A stretch of DNA of 64,000 nucleotides from Sphingobacterium sp. GVS05A (GTDB taxonomy: Bacteria; Bacteroidota; Bacteroidia; Sphingobacteriales; Sphingobacteriaceae): assembly GCF_019969845.1 (NCBI RefSeq), contig NZ_JAHXYR010000001.1, forward strand, positions 620,001-684,000, read 5' to 3'. The translations under genes were made by a program, and so were the position numbers. Under the pieces are notes generated by a model. The model did not search any database and had not been told where the DNA came from. It saw nothing but the letters and a program-made list of their open reading frames with translations. Positions 28,747 through 36,814 of the stretch are shown in pieces. Numbering within the stretch: the first letter of the stretch is position 1; each line of letters begins with the position of its first letter.

Positions 28747-29943
28747 TTAATTGATGCTGTCTTTTGATAAAGGTTGTGGTGTTATTTTTTGACCATCTTG
28801 AAGTAAATCAATACCCTTGTAAACAATGCGATCTCCGGCACTGATTCCCTTGCTTACGAGATAGTTTGCGCCACTTTTTCCGATGACTGTGATGGGCTGC
28901 TGTACAACCTTATTTTCTTTTCCGACAGTATACACAAAGATCTTGTCCTGCATTTCAAGTGTAGCAAGTTGTGGCACCAGTAAAGCCTGATCGTATTTCT
29001 TTTGGAGTCTGACACGGCCCGTATTTCCATTACGTAAAACTCCTTCAGGATTACTGAATGTCGCACGTAATGTAATTGCGCCTGTGTTTTTGTCAAACTG
29101 ACCATCCACCATATCTATTTTTCCTTTTTGATCATAGATTGTTTGATCGGAAAGCACTAAACTGATCGGGGGGAGGTTGTTCAATTTTTGTTGAAGATTA
29201 TTGCCTTCTGTATTATTTTTGAAAGCAATAAAATCATTTTCTCCCAATGAGAAGTAGACGTGAAGATCTCTGACATTTGACAGTGCAGTTAAAGGTTGCG
29301 GATCTGATGGTCCAACTAAACTTCCTTGTTTTCGTTGTAGTCTTCCGATATAGCCCTCAGCCGAAGCACGGATCAGCGTATAACCAACATTGATTTTAGC
29401 TGTTTCCACAGCAGATAATGCCAATTGAACATTCGCTTTAGCAGCATTACGTGCACTGATCGCTGTCTTTAATTGAAAGTCAGTCAATACTTTGGTATTG
29501 ACTAATTTTGTTTTTTTCTCAACTTCCAACTCGGCGTTTTCCAACGCAGCTTTTGCAGCTAATAAATTGGCTTTGGCCTGATTCAATTGCTCTTGGAATG
29601 GTCGGTCATTAATTTTAAAAAGCGCCTGTCCTTTACTGACTTTCGCACCCTCATCGACAAAAATCTGTTCCAAAATCCCCTCAACCTGAGGTCTGATCTC
29701 GATATTAGCCGAAGCTTCTATTGTTGCTGGATATTCCTGATAGACTGTCTCGTTACCATTTTCGATGGCAACAACAGGTAGGCTAACAGGGGGAGGATCA
29801 ATAGGTTTGCTGGTTCCTGTTGAACAGCTGTATAAAAAGATTGCACTAAGCACATATGCGGTCTTTACGATATTAATTCGTTTAACACTGTTAAGTGCTG
29901 GAATGTAAATCTTCTTAAGACTTGGTGATACATTTGTTTTCAT
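28747..29943 (-). CDS. RND periplasmic adaptor lipoprotein (MFP, AcrA-like), operon 2
   Basis: A 398-residue membrane-fusion adaptor. It has an unusually long basic n-region (about 25 residues) before the hydrophobic signal ending in FLYSCSTG, then a lipoyl half (IEIRPQVEGILEQIFVDEGAKVSKGQALFKI), a coiled-coil hairpin (about 110-175), the second lipoyl half and the beta-barrel domains. The long n-region matters because an exact copy of the presumed TetR operator (29882-29894) lies inside it. No better downstream start exists: the only other candidate, a GTG, would leave too short a signal. It is the first structural gene after tetR, with a 78-bp gap that contains a third operator-like site. 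Confidence 0.92.
   Translation of the reverse strand: MKTNVSPSLKKIYIPALNSVKRINIVKTAYVLSAIFLYSCSTGTSKPIDPPPVSLPVVAIENGNETVYQEYPATIEASANIEIRPQVEGILEQIFVDEGAKVSKGQALFKINDRPFQEQLNQAKANLLAAKAALENAELEVEKKTKLVNTKVLTDFQLKTAISARNAAKANVQLALSAVETAKINVGYTLIRASAEGYIGRLQRKQGSLVGPSDPQPLTALSNVRDLHVYFSLGENDFIAFKNNTEGNNLQQKLNNLPPISLVLSDQTIYDQKGKIDMVDGQFDKNTGAITLRATFSNPEGVLRNGNTGRVRLQKKYDQALLVPQLATLEMQDKIFVYTVGKENKVVQQPITVIGKSGANYLVSKGISAGDRIVYKGIDLLQDGQKITPQPLSKDSIN
29882..29894. promoter_or_regulatory. Operator candidate 1 for the TetR regulator (inside the adaptor gene)
   Basis: TTAACACTGTTAA is a perfect 6-1-6 palindrome and the exact reverse complement of the site at 30641. It lies 49-61 bp inside the adaptor coding sequence. 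Confidence 0.5.
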
Positions 29944-29973
29944 GTGATATTAAAAATTGAAGTTTTGGTGTAT

Positions 29974-29986
29974 TTAACGGTGTTAG
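29974..29986. promoter_or_regulatory. Operator candidate 2 for the TetR regulator (tetR-adaptor gap)
   Basis: TTAACGGTGTTAG differs from the perfect site TTAACAGTGTTAA at two positions. It lies 31-43 bp before the adaptor start. A further half-site-like TTAACGTTGTA begins at 29992. Confidence 0.5.
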
Positions 29987-30021
29987 ATTTTTTAACGTTG
30001 TATTTTCTTGTTTAAAAAAAT

Positions 30022-30621
30022 TTAGTCAGTAAGCGAGCGGGTGATACCGTAGATTGCATCTTTTAGAACCTCTTGGTTGGTATTTTCACCATTACCCTGG
30101 TTAACTAAGTTGATTGATATTAGCCCATGTATAATTGACCAATATGTAAAATATTTTCTACAGATCAAATCTTCCGATGGGTTTTTATCCTTCATGATCT
30201 CACGAATCACATCACTGATCATTCTACCATGAGATTCCGCACATTTATAGGTCTTTTCAAATCCACAACAGGCTGTTCCAACGCCAAACATGAGCTGGTA
30301 CAATTCGCGCTCCTCGAATGCAAAATCCCAATAACTGAACCACATCGCTTCCAGCTGTTTCTCCAGGTCGGTTTGAGTTGATTTGGCTTGTCTGACTTTT
30401 TTGGCAAGTAAGAGATAACCCTGGTTGGCGAGTTCATTTAAAATTGCATCTTTATTTGCGAAATACTCATAAATCATGGGTGCGGTATATTCAATGATAT
30501 CCGCGATTTTACGCATGCTCAATGCCTGCCATCCCTCCTCTTTTACGATCTGAAGAGCGGCGTCGAGAATATTAGTTCTATTCTCATCTTTGATACGTTG
30601 TATGCGTTCTTTACTACCCAT
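30022..30621 (-). CDS. TetR/AcrR-family repressor of RND operon 2
   Basis: A 199-residue regulator. The N-terminal TetR DNA-binding domain (residues about 12-60) reads RTNILDAALQIVKEEGWQALSMRKIADIIEYTAPMIYEYFANKDAIL, with the recognition helix around TAPMIYEYF. The C-terminal ligand-binding half (70-199) is helical and has a cysteine pair (TACCGF) plus another cysteine, which may matter for ligand or redox sensing (inference). It is the first gene of the cluster and in the same direction as the pump genes. Palindromes TTAACAGTGTTAA before its own start and a near copy before the adaptor gene suggest that it represses itself and the pump. Confidence 0.93.
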   Translation of the reverse strand: MGSKERIQRIKDENRTNILDAALQIVKEEGWQALSMRKIADIIEYTAPMIYEYFANKDAILNELANQGYLLLAKKVRQAKSTQTDLEKQLEAMWFSYWDFAFEERELYQLMFGVGTACCGFEKTYKCAESHGRMISDVIREIMKDKNPSEDLICRKYFTYWSIIHGLISINLVNQGNGENTNQEVLKDAIYGITRSLTD

Positions 30622-30640
30622 GCCTTAATGCATAAATGAT

Positions 30641-30653
30641 TTAACAGTGTTAA
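30641..30653. promoter_or_regulatory. Operator candidate 3 for the TetR regulator (its own promoter)
   Basis: TTAACAGTGTTAA is a perfect palindrome with a single central base, 20-32 bp before the tetR start. On the minus strand it lies one base downstream of a TTTTGC that could supply the -33 TTTG, so a bound repressor would cover the promoter core. Confidence 0.55.
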
Positions 30654-30672
30654 GCAAAATTGAAACTTTTTA

Positions 30673-30708
30673 TTTTATTTAATGACATATAAAAGTCATT
30701 AAATAAAA
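30673..30708 (-). terminator. Terminator of the GHKL ATPase gene
   Basis: A perfect 14-bp A/T-rich stem (arms 30673-30686 and 30695-30708, 8-nt loop) follows the GHKL stop by about 20 bp. On the minus strand it leads into AAAAAGTTTC rather than a good T-run, so its efficiency is uncertain. Confidence 0.6.
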
Positions 30709-30725
30709 ATACCGCTCAATTTGGC

Positions 30726-32021
30726 TTAAATGGCTCCTTTGTTGGGATTATTTGGAAGTATCTGTTTTATTCGGCTCCTCTCTTTGTCAGACAATGAAAC
30801 TGCCTTTTCCAGTATGGGCAAGATCTCTGCACTTTTCTCTGTTTGTAGTAGGAGATCCAAGAACCCTAAATAGGTACGGATCAGGTCGGTTTTGACTCCA
30901 AAGAATATGCGTGGATCGATGATATAGATTTCCTGAATCAATGCGAGCAGTATTTCTTTTCTTTTCCTGTCGTTTTCCGTTTGGCCATAATGGGGTAGAA
31001 ATCCTTTCTTTTCCAATTCACTGAGTTTGACAGCAACGGCGTTTTCACGAATGTATTTTTTCTGCTTACGATCCAGAAAATCACGCAATTCAGCAAGCAA
31101 ATTACGGTAGACAACTTGTTTTTCTTTGCCCGTGAAGAGATTTACGTCTGTAGATATGCTGATATCTTCCTGTTCAAAAGTGTCAAAAAAGTTGGATGTT
31201 ACATATACCGAGTGATGGAAATCTATTGCATTATTGTTAAAACTACTGAGAACTTTTGCCACTTCTCTTTTTTCGCTATTGCGCAAATAATAGTAATAGC
31301 GGTCTCCGATCTGTTGGTTCCAACGAATGTAATTGACCTGAAAAGTATAGGAGGAATCACCTTCTGGACTATATAAAGTCCAAGATAGGTGATCTGTTTC
31401 TTGAATCAGATGATCATATATCAACGGTGCTCCATTAATTCGTATGGTGTAGCCTAAATCGCGGTTAAGGTATAGAAACCAGCCAAATTCCTGCGCCATG
31501 AAATCTATAAATTCTTTTGATTCTAAATGGGATGAATTTAGCCCGAAAACTCCCTCCAATCTCACTCGGGTACCTGTCTGTTGATTTTCTACCAGGATAC
31601 TTTCGCTAACGTCATATTGTTCTTTGCTGTCCCTATCAATTTGGATGCGGTATGTTTTTAAAACTCCTTCTTCTTTTACAATTGTATTCCAGATCGCTCT
31701 TGTTGCAAACAATGAAAATGAAAATCTGCCTTTTCCTTTCTTTCCTCTTGTATAGGAACTTCGCTTGATACTATTTTTCTTTACTGAATCGAGGAAATTA
31801 CCAAATGAATAGGGTAGTGTATCGAAAACGATCCCCTCACCATTATCGTTGATACTAATGCAGTTTATATAACCGAGCTCGTTGCTATCAATTGCAATAT
31901 CGACTTCGGTAGCTCTTGCGTCAAAGCCGTTCCATATATATTCAGCAATGACCAGTTTCGGATCTTTAGGTAAACCAGCGGATTCTATACTCAGGTTGGT
32001 TATCTGCGTGTTTTTTTTCAT
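30726..32021 (-). CDS. GHKL (HSP90/MutL/MORC-like) ATPase
   Basis: A 431-residue ATPase of the GHKL superfamily. The Bergerat fold motifs are clear: E27-x3-N31 in VIAEYIWNGFDARATEV (general base Glu and Mg-binding Asn), D59NGEGI (motif II) and R92GKKGKGRFS (motif III, ATP lid). About residues 130-260 would be the beta-rich transducer. After residue 300 the protein is helical and charged, and it ends without a further recognisable domain. The closest known types are bacterial MORC/HSP90-like ATPases, several of which occur in defence contexts with an extra C-terminal nuclease-like domain that I do not see here. Its only same-strand neighbour is a small two-helix membrane protein gene 66 bp upstream. 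The function is unknown. Confidence 0.8.
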   Translation of the reverse strand: MKKNTQITNLSIESAGLPKDPKLVIAEYIWNGFDARATEVDIAIDSNELGYINCISINDNGEGIVFDTLPYSFGNFLDSVKKNSIKRSSYTRGKKGKGRFSFSLFATRAIWNTIVKEEGVLKTYRIQIDRDSKEQYDVSESILVENQQTGTRVRLEGVFGLNSSHLESKEFIDFMAQEFGWFLYLNRDLGYTIRINGAPLIYDHLIQETDHLSWTLYSPEGDSSYTFQVNYIRWNQQIGDRYYYYLRNSEKREVAKVLSSFNNNAIDFHHSVYVTSNFFDTFEQEDISISTDVNLFTGKEKQVVYRNLLAELRDFLDRKQKKYIRENAVAVKLSELEKKGFLPHYGQTENDRKRKEILLALIQEIYIIDPRIFFGVKTDLIRTYLGFLDLLLQTEKSAEILPILEKAVSLSDKERSRIKQILPNNPNKGAI

Positions 32022-32087
32022 GGTGATAGCAATTCTTGTAATTAAAATTTAAGGTGTTAAAAATAACAGGTTTCACAAATAGATTGT

Positions 32088-32381
32088 TTACTTCGTATTA
32101 GCTCTTTTATTTCTAAACTTTTTTATAGAGTAAGTTAATGCATAAGAGATTCCGAAATAGATGATAAGGTTCAGAAGAAGATATATGCCGTTGAAATATG
32201 TTCTGTCCGGTGGTTCTGGGTAACGCTTTCCTCCCAAATATGTATAAAATGGAAAGGGGAAACCAATCGCATCGTTACCATCCGAGGGACTGTCAAATCT
32301 CGAAAATAGGATGGTTATGATTACCGTTAAAATAAAAAAAATGAGCCAAGTTGCTCTGGGAAACTTTGGAAACATACGCAT
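32088..32381 (-). CDS. Small two-helix membrane protein
   Basis: A 97-residue protein with two hydrophobic helices (about residues 10-27, WLIFFILTVIITILF, and 65-87, GIYLLLNLIIYFGISYALTY) flanking an aromatic, proline- and glycine-rich loop (FPFPFYTYLGGKRYPEPPDR). It has a basic tail (KKFRNKRANTK). By the positive-inside rule both termini would be cytoplasmic and the loop periplasmic. I do not recognise the family. It may be cotranscribed with the GHKL ATPase 66 bp downstream. An internal ATG two codons in is an alternative start. Confidence 0.6.
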   Translation of the reverse strand: MRMFPKFPRATWLIFFILTVIITILFSRFDSPSDGNDAIGFPFPFYTYLGGKRYPEPPDRTYFNGIYLLLNLIIYFGISYALTYSIKKFRNKRANTK

Positions 32382-32591
32382 AAAGACAATTGTTGTTATA
32401 AATAAAAATACAATATCTTATGAATATTTGATGCATGTACTTTTCAATAGGTTTTGGTCTATCTTTTTTCAACCTTTTGTAAACTGAATGAAGTGTGTTC
32501 TCAATTTCTTTTGCATAAGAAAACGATTATAATTTAAAAGCGTTAGTTTTGATTGAGAAAATAATAAAGGCGTTATTTTAAAAAGTGGATT

Positions 32592-33041
32592 ATGCTTATA
32601 AAAACATTAAAAGCTCTTTTTTATAGAGATCTAAATAGGTTGAAAACAGAAATTGAATCCTATAGTCGAGAAGAGAATATCTGGATTGTTGATCAGGGAA
32701 TTGCTAACTCAGCCGGAAATTTGTGCTTGCATTTAATCGGAAATCTGCAGACGTATATTGGAGTGGAGATCGGAAAAACTGACTATGTAAGAAATAGGGT
32801 GGCGGAGTTTTCATTACGGGATATTCCAAGATCAGTACTTTTAGCTGGTATAGACGATACCATTAGCGTCGTTGATCAAGCTTTGGATACACTGAAAGAA
32901 GATGATCTTGCTGTAATATATCCCATTTTGGTGTTTGAGGAGAAGACAACAACAGAGTATTTGTTGGTACATTTAACTACGCATTTAACCTATCATTTAG
33001 GGCAGATAAATTATCATCGTCGTTTGTTGGATATACACTAG
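32592..33041 (+). CDS. DinB-family protein (DUF1572-like)
   Basis: A 149-residue four-helix-bundle protein of the DinB/YfiT superfamily. The three metal-ligand histidines of the fold are visible: His in GNLCLHLIGNLQTYIG, and HLTTHLTYHLGQINYHRRLL near the C-terminus. The first helices carry the common LFYRDLNRLKTEIESY pattern. Members are metal-binding and many act as thiol (bacillithiol or mycothiol) transferases, but most in Bacteroidota are unassigned. It is monocistronic. A second, more divergent DinB-type protein is encoded at 60353-60949. Confidence 0.82.
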   Translation: MLIKTLKALFYRDLNRLKTEIESYSREENIWIVDQGIANSAGNLCLHLIGNLQTYIGVEIGKTDYVRNRVAEFSLRDIPRSVLLAGIDDTISVVDQALDTLKEDDLAVIYPILVFEEKTTTEYLLVHLTTHLTYHLGQINYHRRLLDIH

Positions 33042-33321
33042 TTTTGCACTCGATTATCTTACGTTGTCTTCGTTTGCGTGTGAGATGTAATGTCCTATGA
33101 ATAGAAAGTAATAAATTTCATAAAAATATAAGGTTTAAACCAAAAAAGGGACAGAAAGTTTTTGATTCCATGCTTTAAAACATGAACTTTAGCCTGAATA
33201 GACTGTTAGCACTTTAATTATTTAGGACAGGTGACTATTGATCTATTGCTTAATACAGAAAGAGAATCTGCATATGCTATTAATTTGAATGTTGATTCCC
33301 CCGAAGACCGACTTAGATAAA

Positions 33322-35877
33322 ATGAGAAGAATATTTACTTTAATTGCTTGCTGTTGTGCGTTAAATTCACAGGGTCAACAAGTTGACAGTATTACATCTG
33401 TTATTGCACCTGAATATGACCAAGTGGGCTTGGTTCATCGTTTCTGGTTGGGCGATAGCTACCGTAAATTATATAATACGCCTGTAAAAATGCGTGTGAT
33501 GGATCTTCAAACAGAAAAAGGGGGACTTCATATCATAAAACTGGGCGGGGGGATGCAGACCCAATCACTTCGGATGGCCGATCCTTCTGGTAGAGAATGG
33601 GTGCTTCGGTCTATACAGAAATATCCGGAACGGAGTCTTCCGGAAAGTCTTCGAAAAACATTTGCAAAAGATATCGTTCAGGATCAAATATCAATACACC
33701 ATCCATTTGGCGCTTTGACTGTTCCGCCATTTAATAAAGCCTTAGGTATTCCACATGCATCTCCGGAACTCGTTTTTGTTGGTGATGATCCTGGATTTAG
33801 CGAGTATCGCGAGGTCTTTAAAAATAGGCCTTATATGTTTGAGGCACGTACGCCCTTTGAAGACCAAAAAACAGATAATAGTGCAAAAGTTATCCGAAAG
33901 GTATTGGAAGATAATGATACACAGATTGATCAAAAACTGACTTTAAGGTCACGATTACTCGATTTTACGTTAGGGGATTGGGACCGTCATCAAGATAATT
34001 GGCGATGGGATCCCGAAAAAGAGAAGGGCAAGAAGATTTACACCCCTGTACCACGTGATAGGGATAAGGTTTATTATAAAACCTCGGGTCTGTTTCCGAC
34101 TTTACTTTCCTATCAATGGTTAAAGGCCCACTTACAACCATTTAGCCCACACATACGTAATGTGGCCCATTGGAATTTTAACGCACGTCATTTTGATCAC
34201 TTTTTTCTTACCCATCTTACAGAAGACGAATGGATCGATGAAATAAAATTTGTTCAGAAAACACTTACCGATTCGCTGATTCACCAGGCTATGCTTACTA
34301 TGCCTGATACTATCGTAAAATTAAGCGCGAATGAACTGGAAACAAATATTCGATCCAGAAGGGACGATCTCATGGAGAGTGGGTTAACCTATTACCGTTT
34401 TCTTGCCCGAGTTGTTGATTTGCCCTTATCTGCCAAATCTGAATTCGTTGATATCGATTACAATAAAGACGGTTCTGTATCGGTCGATATACACAATAAG
34501 AAAAAGGATGGTACTGAGGGTCGAAAACTTATAAAACGTACTTTTTTACCTAATCAAACCGAGGAAATCAGAATCTATGGGATTTCAGGCTCGGATGAAT
34601 ATAAAATCCATGGATCTGGCCGATCTCCCATCAAACTTCGTTTAATAGGTGGAAAAGGTGAAGATCTATATCGTACTTCTGATAAATTTGACAATGGACA
34701 TAAGGTTTATATTTATGACGCTAAAAATCAACGGGCTTCCAATATTCAGGTTGATAAAAATGTGCGACTAAAGCTGAGTACAGATACCGCTATTCACCAA
34801 TTTGAGTACGATAATTTTGTATACGATCGTAAAGGAGTTGTGGTCAATCTGGATTATGGTGTTGACCGCGGTTTAATTTTCGGGTTAGGATACCTGATAG
34901 AAAATCAAGGGTTTAGGAAGAAACCCTATGCTTATCGGCACCAATTTATGGCCAGTTATTTAACAGGACGCGAATCATTTATGTTTGATTACAAAGGCCA
35001 CTTTAAGAAACTGATTGCAGATCAGGATCTTTCTATTCACCTTTCATCACTTGGCCCTAGAAATCTGAGCAATTTTTTTGGTTATGGAAACAACACCTTG
35101 TTTGAAAAATCGGATTCAAGGAGTATTTCTTACTATCGAAATAGATTTGATATTGTAAGTGGCGACCTTTTTCTGGAAAAGTATCTAAATCCTAAACTGA
35201 AATTATTTTATGGTTCATCTTCTGAATATTACAACAGTAAAGAGGCTAATAATATTGGAAAATACTTTGAGGAGTTTAGTACTAAGTTTCCTTCTGAACC
35301 TATTTATGGGAGCAATTTTTTTACAGGAATTACTGGGGGAATAGATTATGATACACGTGATAACGCTGCAAATCCAAAATCTGGTATACATATCTATACC
35401 AGAGTAGGATGGAATGCTGAGATCGGCGGAGAGACACGGAAATATACAAAGCTGCATCATGCGATGAGTTTTTATAAAACAATTGCTAATGACTACATCA
35501 CATTTGCGAATAGGACAGGGATAGATGCTGTTTGGGGAGATCCATATTTTTATCAGCACGCACAAATCGGGGGTGAGATGAGTCTGCGTGGATATAATTC
35601 AAGACGCTTTACGGGGAAAACAGCTGTATATAATAATTTTGACATGCGATTGAAACTGTTCAGTTATTCATCCTATCTTGTTCCAGGAACGGTAGGAGCG
35701 ATTGGTTTTTACGATGTTGGGCGGGTTTGGATGACAGCGGAAAGTTCAGATACATGGCATATGGGCTATGGCGGAGGAATTTATTTTATGCCGGGAGAGC
35801 TTCTTACGATTCAAGGAGTGCTGGGTTTTAGCAAAGAGGCGACTTTGCCATATATTAGGATCGGTCTTTCTTTTTAA
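33322..35877 (+). CDS. Omp85/BamA-like outer-membrane protein with a kinase-like N-terminal half
   Basis: An 851-residue exported protein (signal peptide RRIFTLIACCCALNSQGQQ). The C-terminal part (about 460-851) is an Omp85 surface-antigen beta-barrel: GGIDYDTRDNAANPKSGIH, GGEMSLRGYNSRRF and a final Phe (RIGLSF). Unusually, residues 70-255 read like an atypical kinase: a Gly-rich segment G75GGMQTQSLRMADPSG with a VLRSIQK strand (R96/K100), a catalytic-loop-like L217GDWDRHQDNW (D221, R222, H223, N226) and a metal-loop-like P244RDRDKVYYK (D246/D248). This order resembles Fam20/PI4KII-like kinases (inference). I remember relatives with an extra metallophosphoesterase domain at the N-terminus, which is absent here. 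I chose the ATG at 33322 because the signal peptide starts there. It is followed by a LuxR-type regulator gene. Confidence 0.85.
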   Translation: MRRIFTLIACCCALNSQGQQVDSITSVIAPEYDQVGLVHRFWLGDSYRKLYNTPVKMRVMDLQTEKGGLHIIKLGGGMQTQSLRMADPSGREWVLRSIQKYPERSLPESLRKTFAKDIVQDQISIHHPFGALTVPPFNKALGIPHASPELVFVGDDPGFSEYREVFKNRPYMFEARTPFEDQKTDNSAKVIRKVLEDNDTQIDQKLTLRSRLLDFTLGDWDRHQDNWRWDPEKEKGKKIYTPVPRDRDKVYYKTSGLFPTLLSYQWLKAHLQPFSPHIRNVAHWNFNARHFDHFFLTHLTEDEWIDEIKFVQKTLTDSLIHQAMLTMPDTIVKLSANELETNIRSRRDDLMESGLTYYRFLARVVDLPLSAKSEFVDIDYNKDGSVSVDIHNKKKDGTEGRKLIKRTFLPNQTEEIRIYGISGSDEYKIHGSGRSPIKLRLIGGKGEDLYRTSDKFDNGHKVYIYDAKNQRASNIQVDKNVRLKLSTDTAIHQFEYDNFVYDRKGVVVNLDYGVDRGLIFGLGYLIENQGFRKKPYAYRHQFMASYLTGRESFMFDYKGHFKKLIADQDLSIHLSSLGPRNLSNFFGYGNNTLFEKSDSRSISYYRNRFDIVSGDLFLEKYLNPKLKLFYGSSSEYYNSKEANNIGKYFEEFSTKFPSEPIYGSNFFTGITGGIDYDTRDNAANPKSGIHIYTRVGWNAEIGGETRKYTKLHHAMSFYKTIANDYITFANRTGIDAVWGDPYFYQHAQIGGEMSLRGYNSRRFTGKTAVYNNFDMRLKLFSYSSYLVPGTVGAIGFYDVGRVWMTAESSDTWHMGYGGGIYFMPGELLTIQGVLGFSKEATLPYIRIGLSF

Positions 35878-35980
35878 GCGTAAATGTTTGCCTAACAAGG
35901 GAGAATCGAAAAGTTCGGTCAGGTTGTATATAAATTATAAATGGTCCAGGGATGTCCATGAACTTGCGAAACATTTAACT

Positions 35981-36766
35981 ATGGGATCGGATTTAAAAAA
36001 GACACTAAATAAAAATCTTGCTGGGAAAGGACTGCGAAATACAAGTGTAGACCTATCTGTCTTGAAATACTATAAGCAATATGCTAAAACATATGCCGAG
36101 ATTCATAACGGCATTGTAGTATTGAGTGATCTGACAGCCAATTGGAGTTTTACCTTTATGGGCGAGATTGCTGAACGTTTACATTTGAGTTCGCCCAAAA
36201 GAAAATTGGAGATCAACAGTATATGGGAGGATTTTCTCTTAGAGCGCGTACACCCTGAAGATCTGGCTGTAAAACATGCACTTGAACTGCAGTTTCTTGA
36301 TCTGGTTAAGAAAACCGAACCGAAAGAACGTTTTCGATATCAGGCAAATAGTGTACTCCGTGTAGAAGGAAAAGATGGGCAAATTATGTTGATGTCGCAT
36401 CAGATTATCTATTTGGATACCCCCGGCCAAGAATTTCCCCAACTGGCATTATGCTGCTATACGTTGATGCCTGATCGAGAAGATCGTCAAAGTAAGAAAA
36501 ACTATATTTTTAATCAGGTCAGCGGCGAAGTTTTTCCGCTTGACAAAGAGGAGATGAAGGATGTCATGAGTGTGCGGGAGAAGGAGGTTTTACGGTGTAT
36601 AAGAGCAGGTATGAGCAGTAAAGATATTGCTGAGAAGCTAGCTTTGAGTGTTAATACCGTCAATCGACACCGACAGAATATTCTGCAAAAACTACGGGTG
36701 CGCAACTCGCATGAAGCGATCAGTATATACAACAAAATGTATAATCAAGATGATACTTCGCTATAG
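35981..36766 (+). CDS. LuxR-type (GerE helix-turn-helix) transcriptional regulator with PAS-like sensor domain
   Basis: A 261-residue regulator. The C-terminal 65 residues are a LuxR/GerE DNA-binding domain: VREKEVLRCIRAGMSSKDIA, then EKLALSVNTVNRHRQNILQK with the recognition helix at VNTVNRHRQNIL. The preceding region (about 45-190) has the mixed alpha/beta pattern of a PAS-like domain (GIVVLSDLTANWSFTFMG, later VEGKDGQIMLMSHQIIYLD) and is commonly seen in such single-protein regulators of Sphingobacteriia. I chose the ATG at 35981, because the open frame further upstream overlaps the end of the Omp85 gene and is unlike the family. The gene lies 103 bp after the Omp85 gene and could be cotranscribed or separate. 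Its signal and targets are unknown. Confidence 0.85.
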   Translation: MGSDLKKTLNKNLAGKGLRNTSVDLSVLKYYKQYAKTYAEIHNGIVVLSDLTANWSFTFMGEIAERLHLSSPKRKLEINSIWEDFLLERVHPEDLAVKHALELQFLDLVKKTEPKERFRYQANSVLRVEGKDGQIMLMSHQIIYLDTPGQEFPQLALCCYTLMPDREDRQSKKNYIFNQVSGEVFPLDKEEMKDVMSVREKEVLRCIRAGMSSKDIAEKLALSVNTVNRHRQNILQKLRVRNSHEAISIYNKMYNQDDTSL

Positions 36767-36772
36767 CAAAGA

Positions 36773-36801
36773 GTCTGTCAAAAGAGTGGCTTTTGACAGA
36801 C
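36773..36801. terminator. Inverted repeat between converging genes, probable terminator
   Basis: A perfect 12-bp stem GTCTGTCAAAAG / CTTTTGACAGAC with a 5-nt loop sits between the LuxR-type gene stop (36766) and the DUF1349 gene stop (36815). No T-run follows, but the place between converging genes argues for termination. Confidence 0.6.
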
Positions 36802-36814
36802 CTGACTAAGCTGC

